A stretch of 64,000 bases of DNA. Source: Aurelia coerulea (taxonomy: Eukaryota > Cnidaria > Scyphozoa > Semaeostomeae > Ulmaridae). The stretch's first letter is position 1; each line of letters opens with the position of its first letter. Positions 1 through 12,998 of the stretch are shown piece after piece. A model generated the notes under the pieces. The model was not told the origin of the DNA. It searched no databases and saw nothing but the letters and a program-made list of their open reading frames with translations. The DNA lies in the NCBI GenBank assembly GCA_039566865.1, contig CM076944.1, positions 6,966,501 to 7,030,500 of the forward strand, written 5' to 3'. The position numbers and the translations under genes are program-made.

Positions 1-1083
1 CCTGTACAGTTCATCCGATCTCGAAGAACATTTCGTAAAGTATTTATGGCATGGGAATTGCCAAGAACAAGCGAAAAAGAGTGAGAGTTTCGAAGAAACT
101 GCAATGGAAATTCAAAGGAAACCAACATGTTAATTTCCATGTAAAGAACAGCATCCAAGTAGGCCAAGAAGAAGCTCTAACAACCCAACAAGGGAGGAGA
201 GTGGCCTAAACCAGAAAAGGCCTAACGTTGAACCTGCCTCATTTTGTACACCAAAGCGACTAAAAGAAGGGTTTGAGACTGACAAGAAGCTGAATTTTAA
301 CTTTTTAATGAGCTTCAAGATCTTCAAGAACATCTTTGAACAGCTTTTGTTCCTTCCCCAAATTGCTGCTGCCTTAAAACAATTTCCGTTGACACGCACA
401 GTGAAAGGATATTGTATTGAACATGTGTTGAAACTTTAACCTCAATTTTCTCAAAACCAACTTTTTCATCATTTAAATTTTTTTGAACAGTCATAACTTT
501 GGACCAACTCAATCAATTTACATCCAGTTTTCAGTTTTAGATCCCTGTGCAAGTGGAGAAGGTCACTTCACCAGAAAATTTCAAAGTTTATAATTAGAAT
601 GATTACCTATTATCGAAAATCAATGATGCACGACCATGAAATATCAATAATTCCACAATCTAGAGATTTTTTTCTCGAATTCAGCAGTTTTCTTGGATTT
701 TTCTGGTGGGGTGCCCTACAACTACCTTTTGTGCTCATTTCTATTTGAGAATTCCTTTCAAAGGTCCTGTTGAATTTGCAGGGTTTCCGTTCAAAGAGAA
801 CAAATTTTTTTTCCTAATTATGCAAATTAATACATGATTAATTATGCAAATTAGAAAAAAAAATTCATTAATTAACTCAACTTTCCAAGGGCTTTCTAAT
901 GATGCATAAAGATAAAGAATAGCATCCCCAGGGAATAATTTCATTCTAATACCAGGTATCCACCTTAAATAGCAGGCACCCCTTTGAATCTTTTTCATCG
1001 CCCACTTTACTGTTTCCAGTAAGCACTATCATGCCACTCCACTTACTACCTTAAAAATTTTAAAAGCTCTTTTCAAATCCTGT
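1..1083. other. Unassigned stretch
   Basis: A 43-codon frame is open from the window edge to TAA at 131-133, but it has no splice or family support. AATTATGCAAATTA words at about 815-855 form a small direct repeat. Nothing else seen. Confidence 0.4.
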
Positions 1084-1087
1084 TTAA

Positions 1088-1327
1088 AGGCACACTGTCG
1101 TGGCTGTAATTGGCTGGTTGTGATGTTGAAATCCCTAACAAAAGACCTGGCCTCTGGATAATTATAAAGCCTTTATGCTCTTAGAGCATACTTTGTTTCA
1201 AGAATAAAGGGAGTCTAATCGCTATGCTCTTCGTGAATTTCAGTGTACAGCGAAATTACTGAAGCCTGCCTAATTCTATTCTTTAATATTGTCTTATTCA
1301 TCCAATCAGTGCCACGACAGTGTGCCT
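1088..1327. mobile_element. TTAA-flanked MITE (TIR AGGCACACTGTCGTGGC)
   Basis: A 17-bp perfect TIR, then a diverged continuation ending in ATTGG, faces its reverse complement. TTAA lies on both sides (1084-1087 and 1328-1331). The 4-bp TTAA duplication is typical of piggyBac and Kolobok insertions. No coding capacity in 240 bp. Confidence 0.8.
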
Positions 1328-1383
1328 TTAACACATGAAGGAGAAATATGGCGGTATCTCGAGCTGTAGCAACGTGCTGTCAA

Positions 1384-1476
1384 TCAACCTCATCCCCAGG
1401 GCTTTTTGTCATATAAGGTCAGAGGCTTCTTTTCGTCTCTGTCTCAATATGACAAAAGTCCCTGAGGACGAGGTTG
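1384..1476. mobile_element. hAT-like 93-bp MITE (TCAACCTCATCCCCAGGG)
   Basis: The ends are inverted copies over about 28 bp (CAACCTC, TCC, CAGGG, CTTTTGTCATAT). The perfect 8-bp direct repeat GCTGTCAA flanks it at 1376-1383 and 1477-1484. An 8-bp TSD is the hAT-superfamily signature. Confidence 0.72.
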
Positions 1477-2060
1477 GCTGTCAACTTGAGCGACATCACA
1501 AATTATTTTCATGCTGCATGAAATAAGGCCAATCTCACAAACAGGGCCGCAATGCATGCCGGTTGCCCAAGAGCCTTTTAGAAAACACCACAATTATGAT
1601 TTACACCGAGTTAGCAGTTAAGCTACGTTGGAAATATTTTTCGTATTACTGGGTGGTTGCAAATATTCTTTAAGGGCTGAAAGTTTTCCCGAATGTTTTG
1701 CTTGAAACTGACCAAGTTTGGAAAATTGTACTCCAATCAAGTTCGCATAGCCTCTCAATAGAACTGCCGAGAAGGATTCCTTTAACTGTCTTAAGTTACG
1801 AATATAACTTTTAAAATTTTAAAGGTCAAATTTGTGAATTATTTGCAAACATTTATCCAAAATTAGCACTAATCGTGGTAGATTTCATTGAAATCTTTGG
1901 ATAGTTGATTTCTTTATCACTTTACAAGTAAACATTTTGCTATAAAAATCAGTTATAACGTAAACCACAGTAAATGCTTGAAGAAAACTAAAGCTAAAAC
2001 ATGTTCCTTTGAAGTTCCAAATTCCTTCTAAATTGCTATGTCACAATGATTTTACATATA

Positions 2061-2959
2061 AACTCATTTTTTTTATATAAGAAACTAAGGTCCGGGGCTG
2101 GTAGGCAGTTTCTTAAATTTTTGGGCCATTTTGCTACCACAAGTTTCTTACGTGTTTCTTATATTTTTATTGCCGGAAGTTTAGAGTTGATTTTGTCTTG
2201 TCTAAAGGGCTCCCAAATTACTTAGTAAAATCTCAAAACAAGTAAATAACATGATTCACACTCAAAATAATGTCCAAACAGCTGCATAATGCCTGGTTTC
2301 CATTAAATGGTAAGGGGATCGGCGACAGTCTGCGATCGTCGGCGATCCCTATCTTCCATCTTCCAGCATCTTCCATCTGCGATTTCAGCAGAGTGTTTCC
2401 ATTCGTCGGCGGCCAGTCGGCGACAGTCTGCGACACACCTATACCATGATCCTTTTCAAACCCACAAGATAGCGCGGAAGCGTAGCAACAATGACTACTA
2501 TCATCTAATTGGCTAATCAGATCCACGTGATCATAGTTTAACAAAAGCGCGTCTGCGATGATCGCCGATCGTCTGCGATGTATGTTTCCATAAACATTTT
2601 CCTAGATCGGGACAGTCGAGTTCAACTTTCCCGACGCTTACGATCCACGATCCCCGACGGTCTTAAGGATCGTAAGCAAGTGTTTCCATTAAATCGGGAA
2701 CGCATCGCAGACGATCGCAGACGATCGCAGACTGTCGCCGATCTCCTTACGATCGCTCTACGATTTAATGGAAACCAGGCTTTAAGCTGTACAAAGAAAC
2801 TGTACAATGTCAAAATATTTTTGAGTGTGATAGGAAAATTAAAACTGAAAATTGCAGAAGTTTCTTAGCTTTTTTCAATTCAGGTAGGGTTGTTTCTTAG
2901 CTTTCGAAAAATTGAGCCTACCGTTTCTTATAAGCGGCTTCTTATAAAAAAAATGAGTG
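2061..2959. mobile_element. Family A MITE (TAAGAAACT type), copy 1, carrying a nested fold-back
   Basis: The TIR is CACTCATTTTTTTTATAAG (left end mutated to AACTCA), flanked by TA. Inside are the diagnostic family A blocks: GGTCCGGGGCTGGTAGGCAG, the repeated TTTCTTA motif, and a right end with CCGTTTCTTATAAGCGG. Compared with the clean 386-bp copy at 34256, the middle is split by another element at 2291-2780. Confidence 0.8.
2291..2780. mobile_element. Fold-back element with GCCTGGTTTCCATTAAAT ends
   Basis: An 18-bp perfect TIR encloses a GC-richer interior made of repeated GCGATCG/TCTGCGATC blocks and further internal GTTTCCAT copies at about 2394, 2583 and 2684. It looks like several shorter units fused together. 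It interrupts family A copy 1. I could not settle the target duplication. Confidence 0.75.
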
Positions 2960-3375
2960 TATAGTAGGGTTTCTTAACTTTGGCTTCATTTTATAAAAAT
3001 TTCTCGTGGAGCTTCGTAATAATTGAATTTCACATTGTATCATAATTCATTGAGGATTGATATGCCTTTTTGAGCCCAGAGGATAACAAGAAAGAACTAA
3101 AATCATAAACAAAATACACCTTCTATTTTTTGTCAACCGTTTTCATGAAGGCATTTCTTTTAGACGCATTTTTTACAAGAAACTTGAGTGAGGAGTTCTT
3201 GAATTTGATGGCAATTTTCGTACCAAAAGATTCTTGTGAGCTTCTTTATCGTTTAATGATATGAATGAAAATTTGTTCTATTTTTTGTCAAAAATACCTT
3301 CAAGGAAAGTAAATAGGTAATGTTAATGAACTTTTTCTTGACTAAATTGTCTGAAATTTTCCAAAATTTGGCAAA

Positions 3376-3590
3376 CACGTATTTTTTTCTACCTATAAGA
3401 AACAAAGAATCTGGGCCAGTAATGAAAGTTTTTTTTTTAATTATCAGCTCTGTGTCCTCCTGAACATTTCAAAAGTACTTTCCGAGTAAAATGATACAGG
3501 AAACAAGTGAGAATAAAGAAAAACAAAGGCAAAATTTTTGGCAATCTAAGAGTCTGCGTTTCTTATAAGCGGTTTCTTATAGAAAATACT
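3376..3590. mobile_element. Decayed family E (TAAGAAAC) element
   Basis: The left part (CACGTATTTTTTT, then TATAAGAAACAAAGAAT and TGGGCCAGTA) and the right part (GTTTCTTATAAGCGGTTTC) match the ends of the better copy at 38062. The centre is shorter and diverged. Confidence 0.45.
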
Positions 3591-4158
3591 TGGATAGCTT
3601 TTGAAAAATGGCCTCGTATGAGAAATTATCTGAACATGAAATACTTGGACCAATGAATGAAAATATCATGTAAAAAACAATCATGGCAAAATTGCCTAAA
3701 AATTAGATGAAAGTTTTCCTAATTTATTTATGAATAATTCTGTTATTGAGGACTGGCTGCACTTCCAATAAAAAGCAAACCTACAAATAATAGATTTTAA
3801 AAGGTAAAAACAAACTGACTTTTAGCATCGTATTCAAATCATTGTCTTCAGCAAATATTTGGTTCATGACACGCAATCTTGTCTGTACATGTTTGCACAA
3901 CTTTTAGAATTTAAGAATCCAGGCATTAACATTAAAGAACCCGCTTCTTGACGTCATCCAGAATGTGCTTTTCTAAATTCTTTTTTAGTTTCCGAATTTT
4001 CAGGGTGGCAGGATGGTGAGAAGAAATACCATTGAATGGCATGTTGTTTTTATTGGACTATCTTTTATTGGAGGCAGCTGGCAGTGATTCGCGACGATTT
4101 CCAACACACGTGTCTTTTATGAGCGATTTCACGGTGATTTCCAATGCACATATTTCAC

Positions 4159-4495
4159 GAGAAACTGAGGCCCATGGTTACTGCTGAAGCTTCTTAAATT
4201 TGAGGGTATTATTCCTTCTGTTGGTTTCTTGCTAAACTTCTTGCTCGTTTTTAAATGTGCACATAATTCATATTTTGGTCATGAATGCTTCCAAGACCTG
4301 GATATATCTGAATACAAGACTTGATAGAAATCACACTCAGAACTCAATGTTTCGAATGAAAAATGGCAGCATACAAAATATAATAAAGTGTCGAATATTT
4401 CGAACGATTTGGAAAATAGTTATAAGAAGTTCCACAGCTATTTCGGCCAAGCTGTGTAGCTTCCTTTTTGCATAAAAATTGGCCTCAGTTTCTCA
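4159..4495. mobile_element. Inverted-repeat element related to the AAGAAACT families
   Basis: GAGAAACTGAGGCC at 4159-4172 is repeated inverted at 4482-4495, with TTCTTAAATT and GTTTCTTGC motifs inside. Boundaries and target duplication are uncertain. Confidence 0.4.
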
Positions 4496-6511
4496 TTAGT
4501 GGTAGATTCCTATCAAAAGAACAAATTCTCAAAATCTGATAATTTAAAAAAAAACTTTCAGTACATAACATAAGCAACTTCAGTACAGTTTCAATTTCAG
4601 TACAGGAGTACAGGAGCTAGTTTCGTAAAAAACACGGGAAATTCTACTGAATTTCTTCAGTCAATTTCACTCCAAAACTACAAATTCACAAAGTATGTAG
4701 TGTCTTATCTTATTACATGACAGTTTAGATCTCTATATGTTTCCAGATAAAACTATTTAACAAAAATGAAAAGAAGAAACTAACTTGAAAGAAATGAGAA
4801 TGGAGGAGGGCTGCATTTGCGTATTGTAATAAACTCAATTTGAGATATCAAGCAACCACAATAAGACAATCACCCAGATCTTGGATTTATAACAGGAATC
4901 ATAATCCAACTGATATCTTTCAAGATTCAATGTATAAAGTTGGATCATTGGCACCATTAAGAGGGATTTCGCTTCTACAGGCCGCAAGATAAAGTTATAA
5001 ATGCCAAGACATATGTACGGATATCTTTTCTAATAATTGAAGACAAATCCTGCACTGACCAAATTATCACTTTGATATTTGAGATCATAACTGATCAAGA
5101 AATCACATGTAAACAACGAATCACATCAATCATATCATATCACATTTTGATAATAATATATCAAAAAGTGATCTCAATCTCAATCTTGCAAAAATCATTA
5201 AACCGATTCCATACCGATGCAATTTAACGTCAACATAGGATTTCCAATTGGAAGAAAGCGAAGACATTTTCAGTCTTTAACGAAAATCGATCAAAATGCA
5301 AACAAGAGGGGGTTACCAATCAAAGTCAAAGGACGGGTGGAATGGAGAATCACACAATCGTTCTTCCCATATCATCCAAAATGTTTACATCTATAGAGTA
5401 ATTTCATATAGACGCAGCCTTACTAGGAAAACATTCTGCCAGGGAAAAAACCATGAGCAAATGAATCATGATTAAAAGTAATACCTGTCAAATTGTTAGG
5501 AATAAAATTCAAGTAAACAGCAGGTTCAAGAAACCAGGTCAAGAAGCAAGACCAAAATCAATCAAAAATTCCACCTAAAAAAATCTCAAAAACGAAATCT
5601 TATTTCACAAACCTTTCCGTTTGGCAGTCATCCTTTGTCGACTGTTTACAGTGTCTCTTTAAGGACCTTCTTGATTTAAATTTAATCTACCCAAAGACAA
5701 GTTCGCTCTACGTGCAAGAACTTTCATCCCGTTAACAAGAGTCCTCCTTCATGTTTCGAGGCTGCAATTTGAGTTCAATTGAAATCACGGATGGAATGCA
5801 TTTAAAAATGTACTTTTCTCCACAGATGGGCCCTCCTGCCTTACTGCTAATGCCGTTCTCCTTTGAAGTTATTGTTTTTCCTCGTTTTCTGTTTTGATTT
5901 TATTGTTTTTCGGCTTAAAGTAGCGTCACTTCATTCTCCACTTTTCGTTTTTCAATTTTCTATTCACGGTAGTGCCAATACCATAAACATAATGCTTCCC
6001 GGGGGTCAGGTGTTAAAATGAAGTATGCAAATTGCATTGCCAAATGACATTTCGAAATCTTTGCAATAATGTGATGATTCCTGTATTTTGGATTGGCTTT
6101 ATCTCGGTAATTTAGCAACTATATGCATACTCAAATTTATTGACCTTCGCTCAAAAATTGGCCCGAATGATGCCTCTGTATCATGATGATTATTAGCATC
6201 ATTTTGATGGATTGTTACATTCTGTACCAAAGACCTTGTTCGTGACAGGCGACCGAAAGCAAACATTTTCGGCAGCAAGCAAGCGCGATTTAAGCTTTAT
6301 TTTCCACTTCGCAGTTCTCCTTCGCAGTGGACAGGAAAAGTCTGCACGCAGTCTACTTTCTTCGATCTTAAGGCTGACTGAGCGAATTACATTACTGATT
6401 AGCCAACGAGGTATTTCATCCCTTATATAGTTGAAAATTTCTTGCAACATTTCAAATCCATCGATTTTTTTTTCAAATCAAGTGCAACTCCTTGTTAGTA
6501 TAGCATGAAGG
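4496..6511. other. 2-kb stretch without recognisable elements
   Basis: AT-rich unique-looking sequence. No paired termini, no coding frame with family features and no simple repeat. Confidence 0.5.
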
Positions 6512-7020
6512 CCCGGGGGACCACTTGGTACCTGATGTGCTATCATGCTCGTACAAAAAGCGCGGGAAAGGGTGCCTTTCTTGAAAGTAGGCACGGACCC
6601 GCGCGGGCCCGTGTTTAGGGGTGCCAATTCGACCAAAATTTAAAAAAAGGGTGCACTTTTCTGCATTTAATAAATTCAAATTGTTCTACAATGATATTTC
6701 AGTCATGATTTATAAAAAAGAATTCTTAACGAGTCAAAGAACTTATCAGACCAGCATAAGATGGGGAATGAAGTCGAGAGCATTTTTCTCCTCTTCAAAT
6801 CACACCGGCAATATTAGCAAATTTAGTAACTGACTTGTCAGCGATTAGGGTACCTGAATTAGAGAAGTTCTATTTTGACACGGGAAAGGGTATGTTCTCA
6901 TGAAAATTTTCCGCGATTAGGGTATGTACTTCGCTAAAACAGGTCAGCGTTTAGGGTGCAAATGTTAATCCTTTGTACGAGCATGATACTACAGGAAAGT
7001 ATAGGAGTGGTCCCCCCAGG
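6512..7020. mobile_element. hAT-like MITE with CCCGGGGGACCACT ends
   Basis: The imperfect TIR (CCCGGGGGACCACT against CCTGGGGGGACCACT) is flanked by perfect 8-bp duplications CATGAAGG at 6504-6511 and 7021-7028. A second inverted pair, TATCATGCTCGTACAAA, lies just inside each end. The interior carries repeated AGGGTG words and no gene. Confidence 0.8.
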
Positions 7021-7055
7021 CATGAAGGACACCATGCGGAAAAAGAACATATGAC

Positions 7056-7291
7056 TTACTCACCAAAAACGTGTTTTTCTGCATGTGCCGTTTTGACTGC
7101 CTCCTAAAACCGCCTGTCCACTGTGCTTCGCAGCGCACTATTTTATCAAGGGAACAAAAGGAACAATCTCTCTTCTTGGCTTTCCCCTTGCTCCCCTGTG
7201 ATAAAACAGTCCACTGCGAAGCACCATGCGCAGTCAGTTAAAGGGGCAGTCAAAACAGCACATTGCACAAAAACACACTTTTGGTGAGTAA
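7056..7291. mobile_element. Palindromic MITE (TTACTCACCAAAA ends)
   Basis: The arms are inverted copies of about 45 bp including TTACTCACCAAAA and the conserved stretch GTTTTGACTGCC. The centre contains a second inverted pair around CACTGTGCTTCGCAG. TSD not resolved. Confidence 0.65.
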
Positions 7292-7984
7292 ATTATACGT
7301 TTCTCTTTGCGCATGAGAACACCAACAAACCTACTCTGGTTACCAGAGCCAAAGAACAATGTGACACAAACTGTGCTTGACTCTGGTACTCAGGGTAAAA
7401 CAATACCAAAATCGAAACCAAGGTACCCAATACCCAAGATGTATAATCATCATCATCATCATTTCATCATTGTCAGCCATTCAGATGCATAATCACAAAT
7501 TTTAAATTCCGCATCCAAATTTTGCTAGGCATATCAGGAAAGACTAAAAATATGGGAAATTCAGGTACTACTGTTCCATGGCAACTCTCAGCAGCTGCAG
7601 TCTAAAATCTAGGCCTTGTTATTTCTAAGTTAGGCCTAAAATTAGCATTCACTTTTTGCAACGTCACCCGGTCAAGTTTACCGATTAACGGCCATTTGAT
7701 TTCATGCCGTTCACGCAGTCCTATTGGCTAATCTCTATTCGATATTGCTAAGCACTTTCTTTTACGTAAGCCTATTTGAAAGACGGATTGCCCTGTAAAA
7801 GGTTCTTGGTTGGCAATCGTTCTTGGTCGGAAACTCAGGATTAAGCGATTGACTCATGTAGGCATACTCGGCCCAACTAAGGTGCAGCAAGGCTAATAAC
7901 CGTGAGCTGACAAGGCAACCTGCATGCACCAGTTTTTTGCCTCGCCAATCAGAGAGCAGCACGAAAATGATCACGTCCTCTGAT

Positions 7985-8058
7985 TAGCCTGCGTGCAGAC
8001 TCGACTGAATTAGAGAAACATCTCTGCAAAGAAACCATTTGAGCCTGCACTCAGGCTA
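7985..8058. mobile_element. hAT-like micro-MITE (TAGCCTGCGTGCAGAC), copy 1
   Basis: A 74-bp element with ends TAGCCTGCGTGCAG and TAGCCTGAGTGCAG (right end read on the reverse strand). Perfect 8-bp TSDs CCTCTGAT at 7977-7984 and 8059-8066. Confidence 0.82.
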
Positions 8059-8699
8059 CCTCTGATTGGCTAATCGAAAAAGATGTCAAAATGAGACCCA
8101 ATGACGTTGACTTACGAAACTATTTTCAGTCACCCGTAAATTCATAGTCTGTATGTAATGTAGACTACTTTTCCACGGCTAAGGTGGGTCGAAAATGCCC
8201 CGTTGGCCTTCCTTCAGAAAGGAACAACGTCACCTCACCTTCCGCACAGAATAATTCAGTTCATCTGCATTTTTGGCAACTGAAAAAATTTTCTCATTAT
8301 AATACATACCACTGGTGTTCTTTGTCATGTTCGTGTCTCGGCAACCCAAATTCCGAAGAATTTTAGAATTCGTTGTTTTCAAGCCAAAAACTGAAAGTAG
8401 CTATCTGTTTTCAGAACGTTGAGTTGCGAGTTGTAGCTACACACATCAGTTCAGGCCGATAAATAAAATTACGAAGCTTTTTAGGCCCTTACACACCAGA
8501 AACTGTTGTGATTATCAGCTCACAAGATTTCATGACTTTCGATGTATGAACTTCATGCTATTCGTACATATGCTAAATTTTCGTCATCAACTGTGTGCCG
8601 AATTGGTCTTTTGCTGCATTTCTTTATTGTGATGTGATGGCTGCAAATGGGCCTAAGCAGGATCATCTTTCATGCTGTTTCATTATGAGTGCTTGCTAA

Positions 8700-9857
8700 G
8701 CAAGGTTTGCCGCAGGGATACAAGGGACTTGAAGATCAAAGAAGGACTTAAAGAAGGTCAACAGAGAACTTAAGAAAGTTAAGCTATGGCTTGACTCAAA
8801 CAAGCTTGCACTTAACATAGAGAAGACAAATTTTGTATTATTTCACTCTCCCAGAAAGAAATTGACAAATTTCATCAATCTCAAAATTGGTAAACAGAAT
8901 ATTCAAAGGAACACGTATGTAAAGTTTCTAGGAGTTCTCATGGATGAACATCTGTCCTGAAAATATCACACAACCCACGCAACTGAACTATGCAAAAAAC
9001 TTTCTAGAACCGCTGGTATTTTCTTTAAGGTACGCCACTTTGTTCCCTTGGATACTCTTATATCACTCTTCCTATTCTCTTCTTTCCTCAGCTATGGCAT
9101 TTCAGTCTGGGGTTTGACTTAAGAAAATTCCCACGAGCATCAAATTTGAGCCCTTCTCTTCTCCTAGCTCACCAATTTTCCTATCATTAAAAATTTCAAA
9201 ACTTGAGGATGTTCTGCACCTAAATGTATTAACCTTTGTCTTTAAAGCTATCAATAAGGTATCTCCGTATTGCTTTCATGATTACTTTCAGCGAAATGCA
9301 GCTGTTCATAGGATTGGGACTCGTCAGGCTACCAGAGGTGACCTATTCAAATCTCTTAAAAAATACCACTTTGTACGGTCTACAAACAGTACAGTATTTT
9401 GGTTCAAAACTCTGGAACACTATTCCACTGTTCATTCGCGTTGCTAGCTCTACTGCGGTTTTTCGTTCAAAATTAAAAACTTCTTTCCTTGATTCATACT
9501 CTCAAAATTAACTAGTTATATGAACCAAACTTGACAAACCCCATCAAAGGCTCATCTGGTTATTATTGGTATATTATCTGGTATCTTTGTTTTTAATATA
9601 AAGTTCTTTTTTTAGTTTTTGTTTTATGTGGGGGGGGGGGGCTCTCTCTCGATTAGTTTACCTATTTAGAGAGCTCCTCCTTAATCGATCAATTTTAAAT
9701 ACAATCATGTAAAGTATATTTTTTTCTTAATTTATTCTAGTAATGTTTGTAATTTTGGTTCTTAGTGTTGTGATGTGTTTAGTTGTAGAGTATTTTGTAT
9801 TGAATTGTATTTAAAATTGATTGATAAATGAATGAAAACTGAAAACTGAAAACTGGA
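8700..9857 (+). mobile_element. Decayed non-LTR retrotransposon (CR1/Jockey-like), 3' coding end and tail
   Basis: A conceptual frame from about 8757 reads VNRELKKVKLWLDSNKLALN, then IEKTNFVLFHSP and VKFLGVLMDEHLS. A TGA follows where reverse transcriptases usually have Trp, then SFLSYGISVWGLT. After stops and a frameshift near 9350 it ends in KLWNTIPLFIRVASS. This order is the C-terminal part of reverse transcriptase in the Jockey/CR1/L2 group. A GLPQG-like remnant at about 8705 suggests that the core with the catalytic DD was deleted. It ends in GAAAACT repeats (about 9834-9857), as the short 3' tails of CR1-like elements do. Nonfunctional. Confidence 0.72.
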
Positions 9858-10291
9858 CTTAGATAATCAGGGCTGTAGACAACCAGATCTGTTGACAATG
9901 GCAACGAATGATGGCGGTGTTTACGCGAAACGAGAGCGGCTGGTTTGCTCCACGAACGGCTCGGCAGGGAGTGCTTCTCAAAATAGATCGCTCTTGAAAC
10001 CTAACAGCACATTTGATAATGCCCTTACAATTTCATATTCATTTTGAAATTTATTTCCATGTTTCATTTTTCTTGGTTTGAAAAGACCCACTTTGTAGTG
10101 TTTCGCCATAGCAACAAACAATAGTGCATTTTCTAATTACAAGTTCATAGCAACCTGGCACATCAAGGCAATTCAGGAATGCTGTGTTGGCATGGTAAAA
10201 GTATCATTAACACAAAGCATCAAATTGCCAATTGATGCCTTCCTTGGGTCAACATGCAGCGTACAACCAAACTTGGGCTAAGAACCAAATA

Positions 10292-11078
10292 CACATCTTT
10301 TTTCTATGAAAAACTAAGAATTTGGGCCAGTATTGGAATTTTCCTAAAAAAGATCAAATGTCGAGTACTCAGAGTTTCTTTCGAGTTTCTTAAAAGTTCC
10401 ATAACAATCTTTGTGGTCACTACTTGTGCCTTCTTGAACACTCCAAAACAAGATTTTTTATCATCATCAAAACAATTAAGACACAAAAAAAGATTACTCG
10501 TTAATGTGCCAACCAACGCCGTAAAAGACACAAGGTCATCTGGTACCTACTTTGGGTGACACTTAAAATTATAATTACAATTAAAATTACATTATTATAA
10601 CTTTATCAGGAATGAAAATTGTAAGTCATTGATTTGTGTTTTTAGCAATTGGGGTTGAGTTCGTTCTATCTCATATTATAGACACCTTTAAAAGTTTCAG
10701 TATACATGTAGTATATTTTTATATGAAACTGCTCATAAGAAAGAAACTCAACTCTCAGATCGCCGAAAAATTACTGCAGTACTAGGAAATACAAATTAAG
10801 AAACAATTTTTGATTTTGATAAAGAAAATCCTTGCCACAATTTTACTGTATTTTCACTTCTTCCTGTATATTATTTTTCTAGAAGGTAAAAGAGCAATGT
10901 CTAAACATAAGCAATAGAAATAGAATCACTAATGGTCAAGACATTGGAAGGGCTTGAAATTTTCACGAAGGAACAGGTAGTGAAAATGACTCGTGAGAAA
11001 CTCTGAAAACTCAAAATCTAATAATTCGAGAAGCTTTCAGTGCTGGCCCAAATTTTTAGTTTCACAAAAAAATATGTG
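10292..11078. mobile_element. Family E MITE, long copy
   Basis: TIR CACAT(C/A)TTTTTT followed by AACTAAGAATTTGGGCCAGT, with the mirror image at the right end (CTGGCCCAAATTTTTAGTTT). TA lies on both sides (10290-10291 and 11079-11080). AGTTTCTT motifs recur inside. At 787 bp it is twice the length of the 38062 copy, so the interior differs. Confidence 0.72.
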
Positions 11079-11423
11079 TAACTACTGCTTCTAAACTGAC
11101 GTGTTAGAAACAACTGAAATGTCATCACGTTTTAGCAGTCACATGGCAGTATGAGGGCAGTTACCCAGTTGTAGGGTAACTGCTCCAAAATCGATATTTA
11201 GCTTCGATATTCATTTATATATTTATTTATTTATTCATTTGTGGCTGATTTCTTACCAACTGGCCTAACTGGAAAAACATAATTCCCTGTTTAAATAAAA
11301 AGGTTTTTGCTACAGAGAGGGGTAGGCCATAAGTTTACAGTAGCTAAATTTCAGAAACTTTTCTACTATCATTGAGAAGCATTAAGAAAAACTTTATGCT
11401 ACGAGCATGTCATCAGTCTAGCA

Positions 11424-11733
11424 CAGTGGCGGATTTGGGGGGGCAAATGGGGGCAACTGCCCCCCCTTCACGATGAAAACTCAGCTTGGCGCCCCTTTTT
11501 TAGCGAGAAAAGCGCCCCTCATCCTGACTCTAACAAACAATTCTCTACCTGTTTTGATTTAAATGCAAGCGCAACGAATAAATTAAGGCTTCATTTAGTA
11601 GTAAATCAAAGAATTTTCTTTAAAAAGTGTCAAAAAATTTTCGCGCGCCTTCGGCGCGCTCACTTTCCATAGTATTTTTGGCACCCTCTGTGCAAGTTGC
11701 CCCCCCTTCAACTTCGGGCTGGATCCGCCCCTG
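11424..11733. mobile_element. hAT-like MITE (CAGTGGCGGATTTGG)
   Basis: The ends are CAGTGGCGGATTTGG and CAGGGGCGGATCCAG (the right end as its reverse complement), each followed by poly-G and GCAACTGCCCCCC-type sequence. Perfect 8-bp TSDs GTCTAGCA at 11416-11423 and 11734-11741. CAGTGGCG ends are classic for hAT. Confidence 0.85.
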
Positions 11734-11990
11734 GTCTAGCATTGGACCAACAATCGTACATGTTAAGCATGATTTTAAGCGTGACAGAACTCTTTTCATT
11801 TTATACCAACTACTGTTTCGTTGCTGTTGTTGCGATAACTGGGACTATGTGGTAAGTTTACAGCTATGTTATGTGTATGTGTCAAGAAACACGCAGCTGT
11901 AATAGTCTAGGAAATTACAGTGTAAATGATACGAAGACTAACAAAGAAAGTTTGGGGGATAAAACATGGACCATTTGCTGTAACGTTTAA

Positions 11991-12875
11991 CCCTATTTTA
12001 ACCGGGGGGGGGGTGTTTTTCGCCCCCCTGTCGGATTTTTTTTAATAGCTCCCAAACGATGCCACCTACAATGCTGAAACTCCTTGACTTTTCCTAAAAT
12101 TTAGTTGGCAATCAGAAAATAGAAATTTCAATACCTATTGTTTGACCACGTGACCACCACATGCCCATATTTGGAGAGTGGTCACAAAGAAATTCTTTAA
12201 AATGGCTCTAATTTCTTCATTTGTCACTAAATCTCAACAATATATATACCATTCGATTCGTCTCAATGAGTACTTTCATTTGATATATAATTCATTCATA
12301 TTTGCTGACATCAGCAGTTTATTATTTCTATGACGTCATCAATCTTTATGACGTCATATTCCTAATGAATGAGTAATTTTTCATGCAAAACTGATGGAAT
12401 TACCTCAAATATTGATGAAGGTACTTGATTTCACCAATAATATGCGAAATTAATGGTTTTTAATCATAATTATTGAGCTAACAATTTTGCATTGAATCAA
12501 ATTTTCATTATTTAATTAGTTAATTAATTAGAAACCACAAATATCCGTATGAAACCATATGAAACTACAAATTAATGATATCAAGCAGGTATTTGGATGG
12601 TTTTTTTGCCAATTTTATCTAGCCATTTGCTAATAATTGGCCCTTTTCTGCTAATAGCTCGATTTTCTCAAAATTTGCATTGTTTTTGGTTGCCTAGCAA
12701 CCAATCACGTGACTATTGATTGATTGGTGCTATTTTTAGATTCTCCATTGTTCAATGATGACACAGTGCAAGTTTCATTGTCATAGCTGTTATACTTGCG
12801 GAGAAAAACAGGGGGGGGGGCGAAAAACGCCACACCCGGTAGAAAATCACTTTTTTTTACCCGGTTAAAATAGGG
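11991..12875. mobile_element. piggyBac-like MITE, family C, copy 1
   Basis: The 885-bp element runs CCCTATTTTAACCGGGG to CCCGGTTAAAATAGGG between intact TTAA duplications (11987-11990 and 12876-12879). A CCC-starting end next to TTAA fits piggyBac. A second inverted block, TTTTTCGCCCCCC against GGGGGGCGAAAAA, lies inside. It carries two perfect TGACGTCA sites (12331, 12349), CACGTG sites and a perfect X-box-like palindrome GGTTGCCTAGCAACC at 12688-12702. No transposase. Confidence 0.82.
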
Positions 12876-12998
12876 TTAAGGAAATTCTATAAAAAAAGTC
12901 GATTCGAATCTCTTACAAAAAACACGTCCTTGTCTCTAAAGTTGTGAATTGAGCAAAACCGTTTCATAGAAAATAGTGAGTGTTAAGTTGGGAATGAA

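Noticed and set aside
2..133. 43-codon frame open from the window edge, possibly the end of a gene
   Set aside because: Nothing but openness supports it. The neighbouring sequence outside the window is needed.
10254..10559. 101-codon frame
   Set aside because: It lies mostly inside the family E MITE and shadows its repeats.
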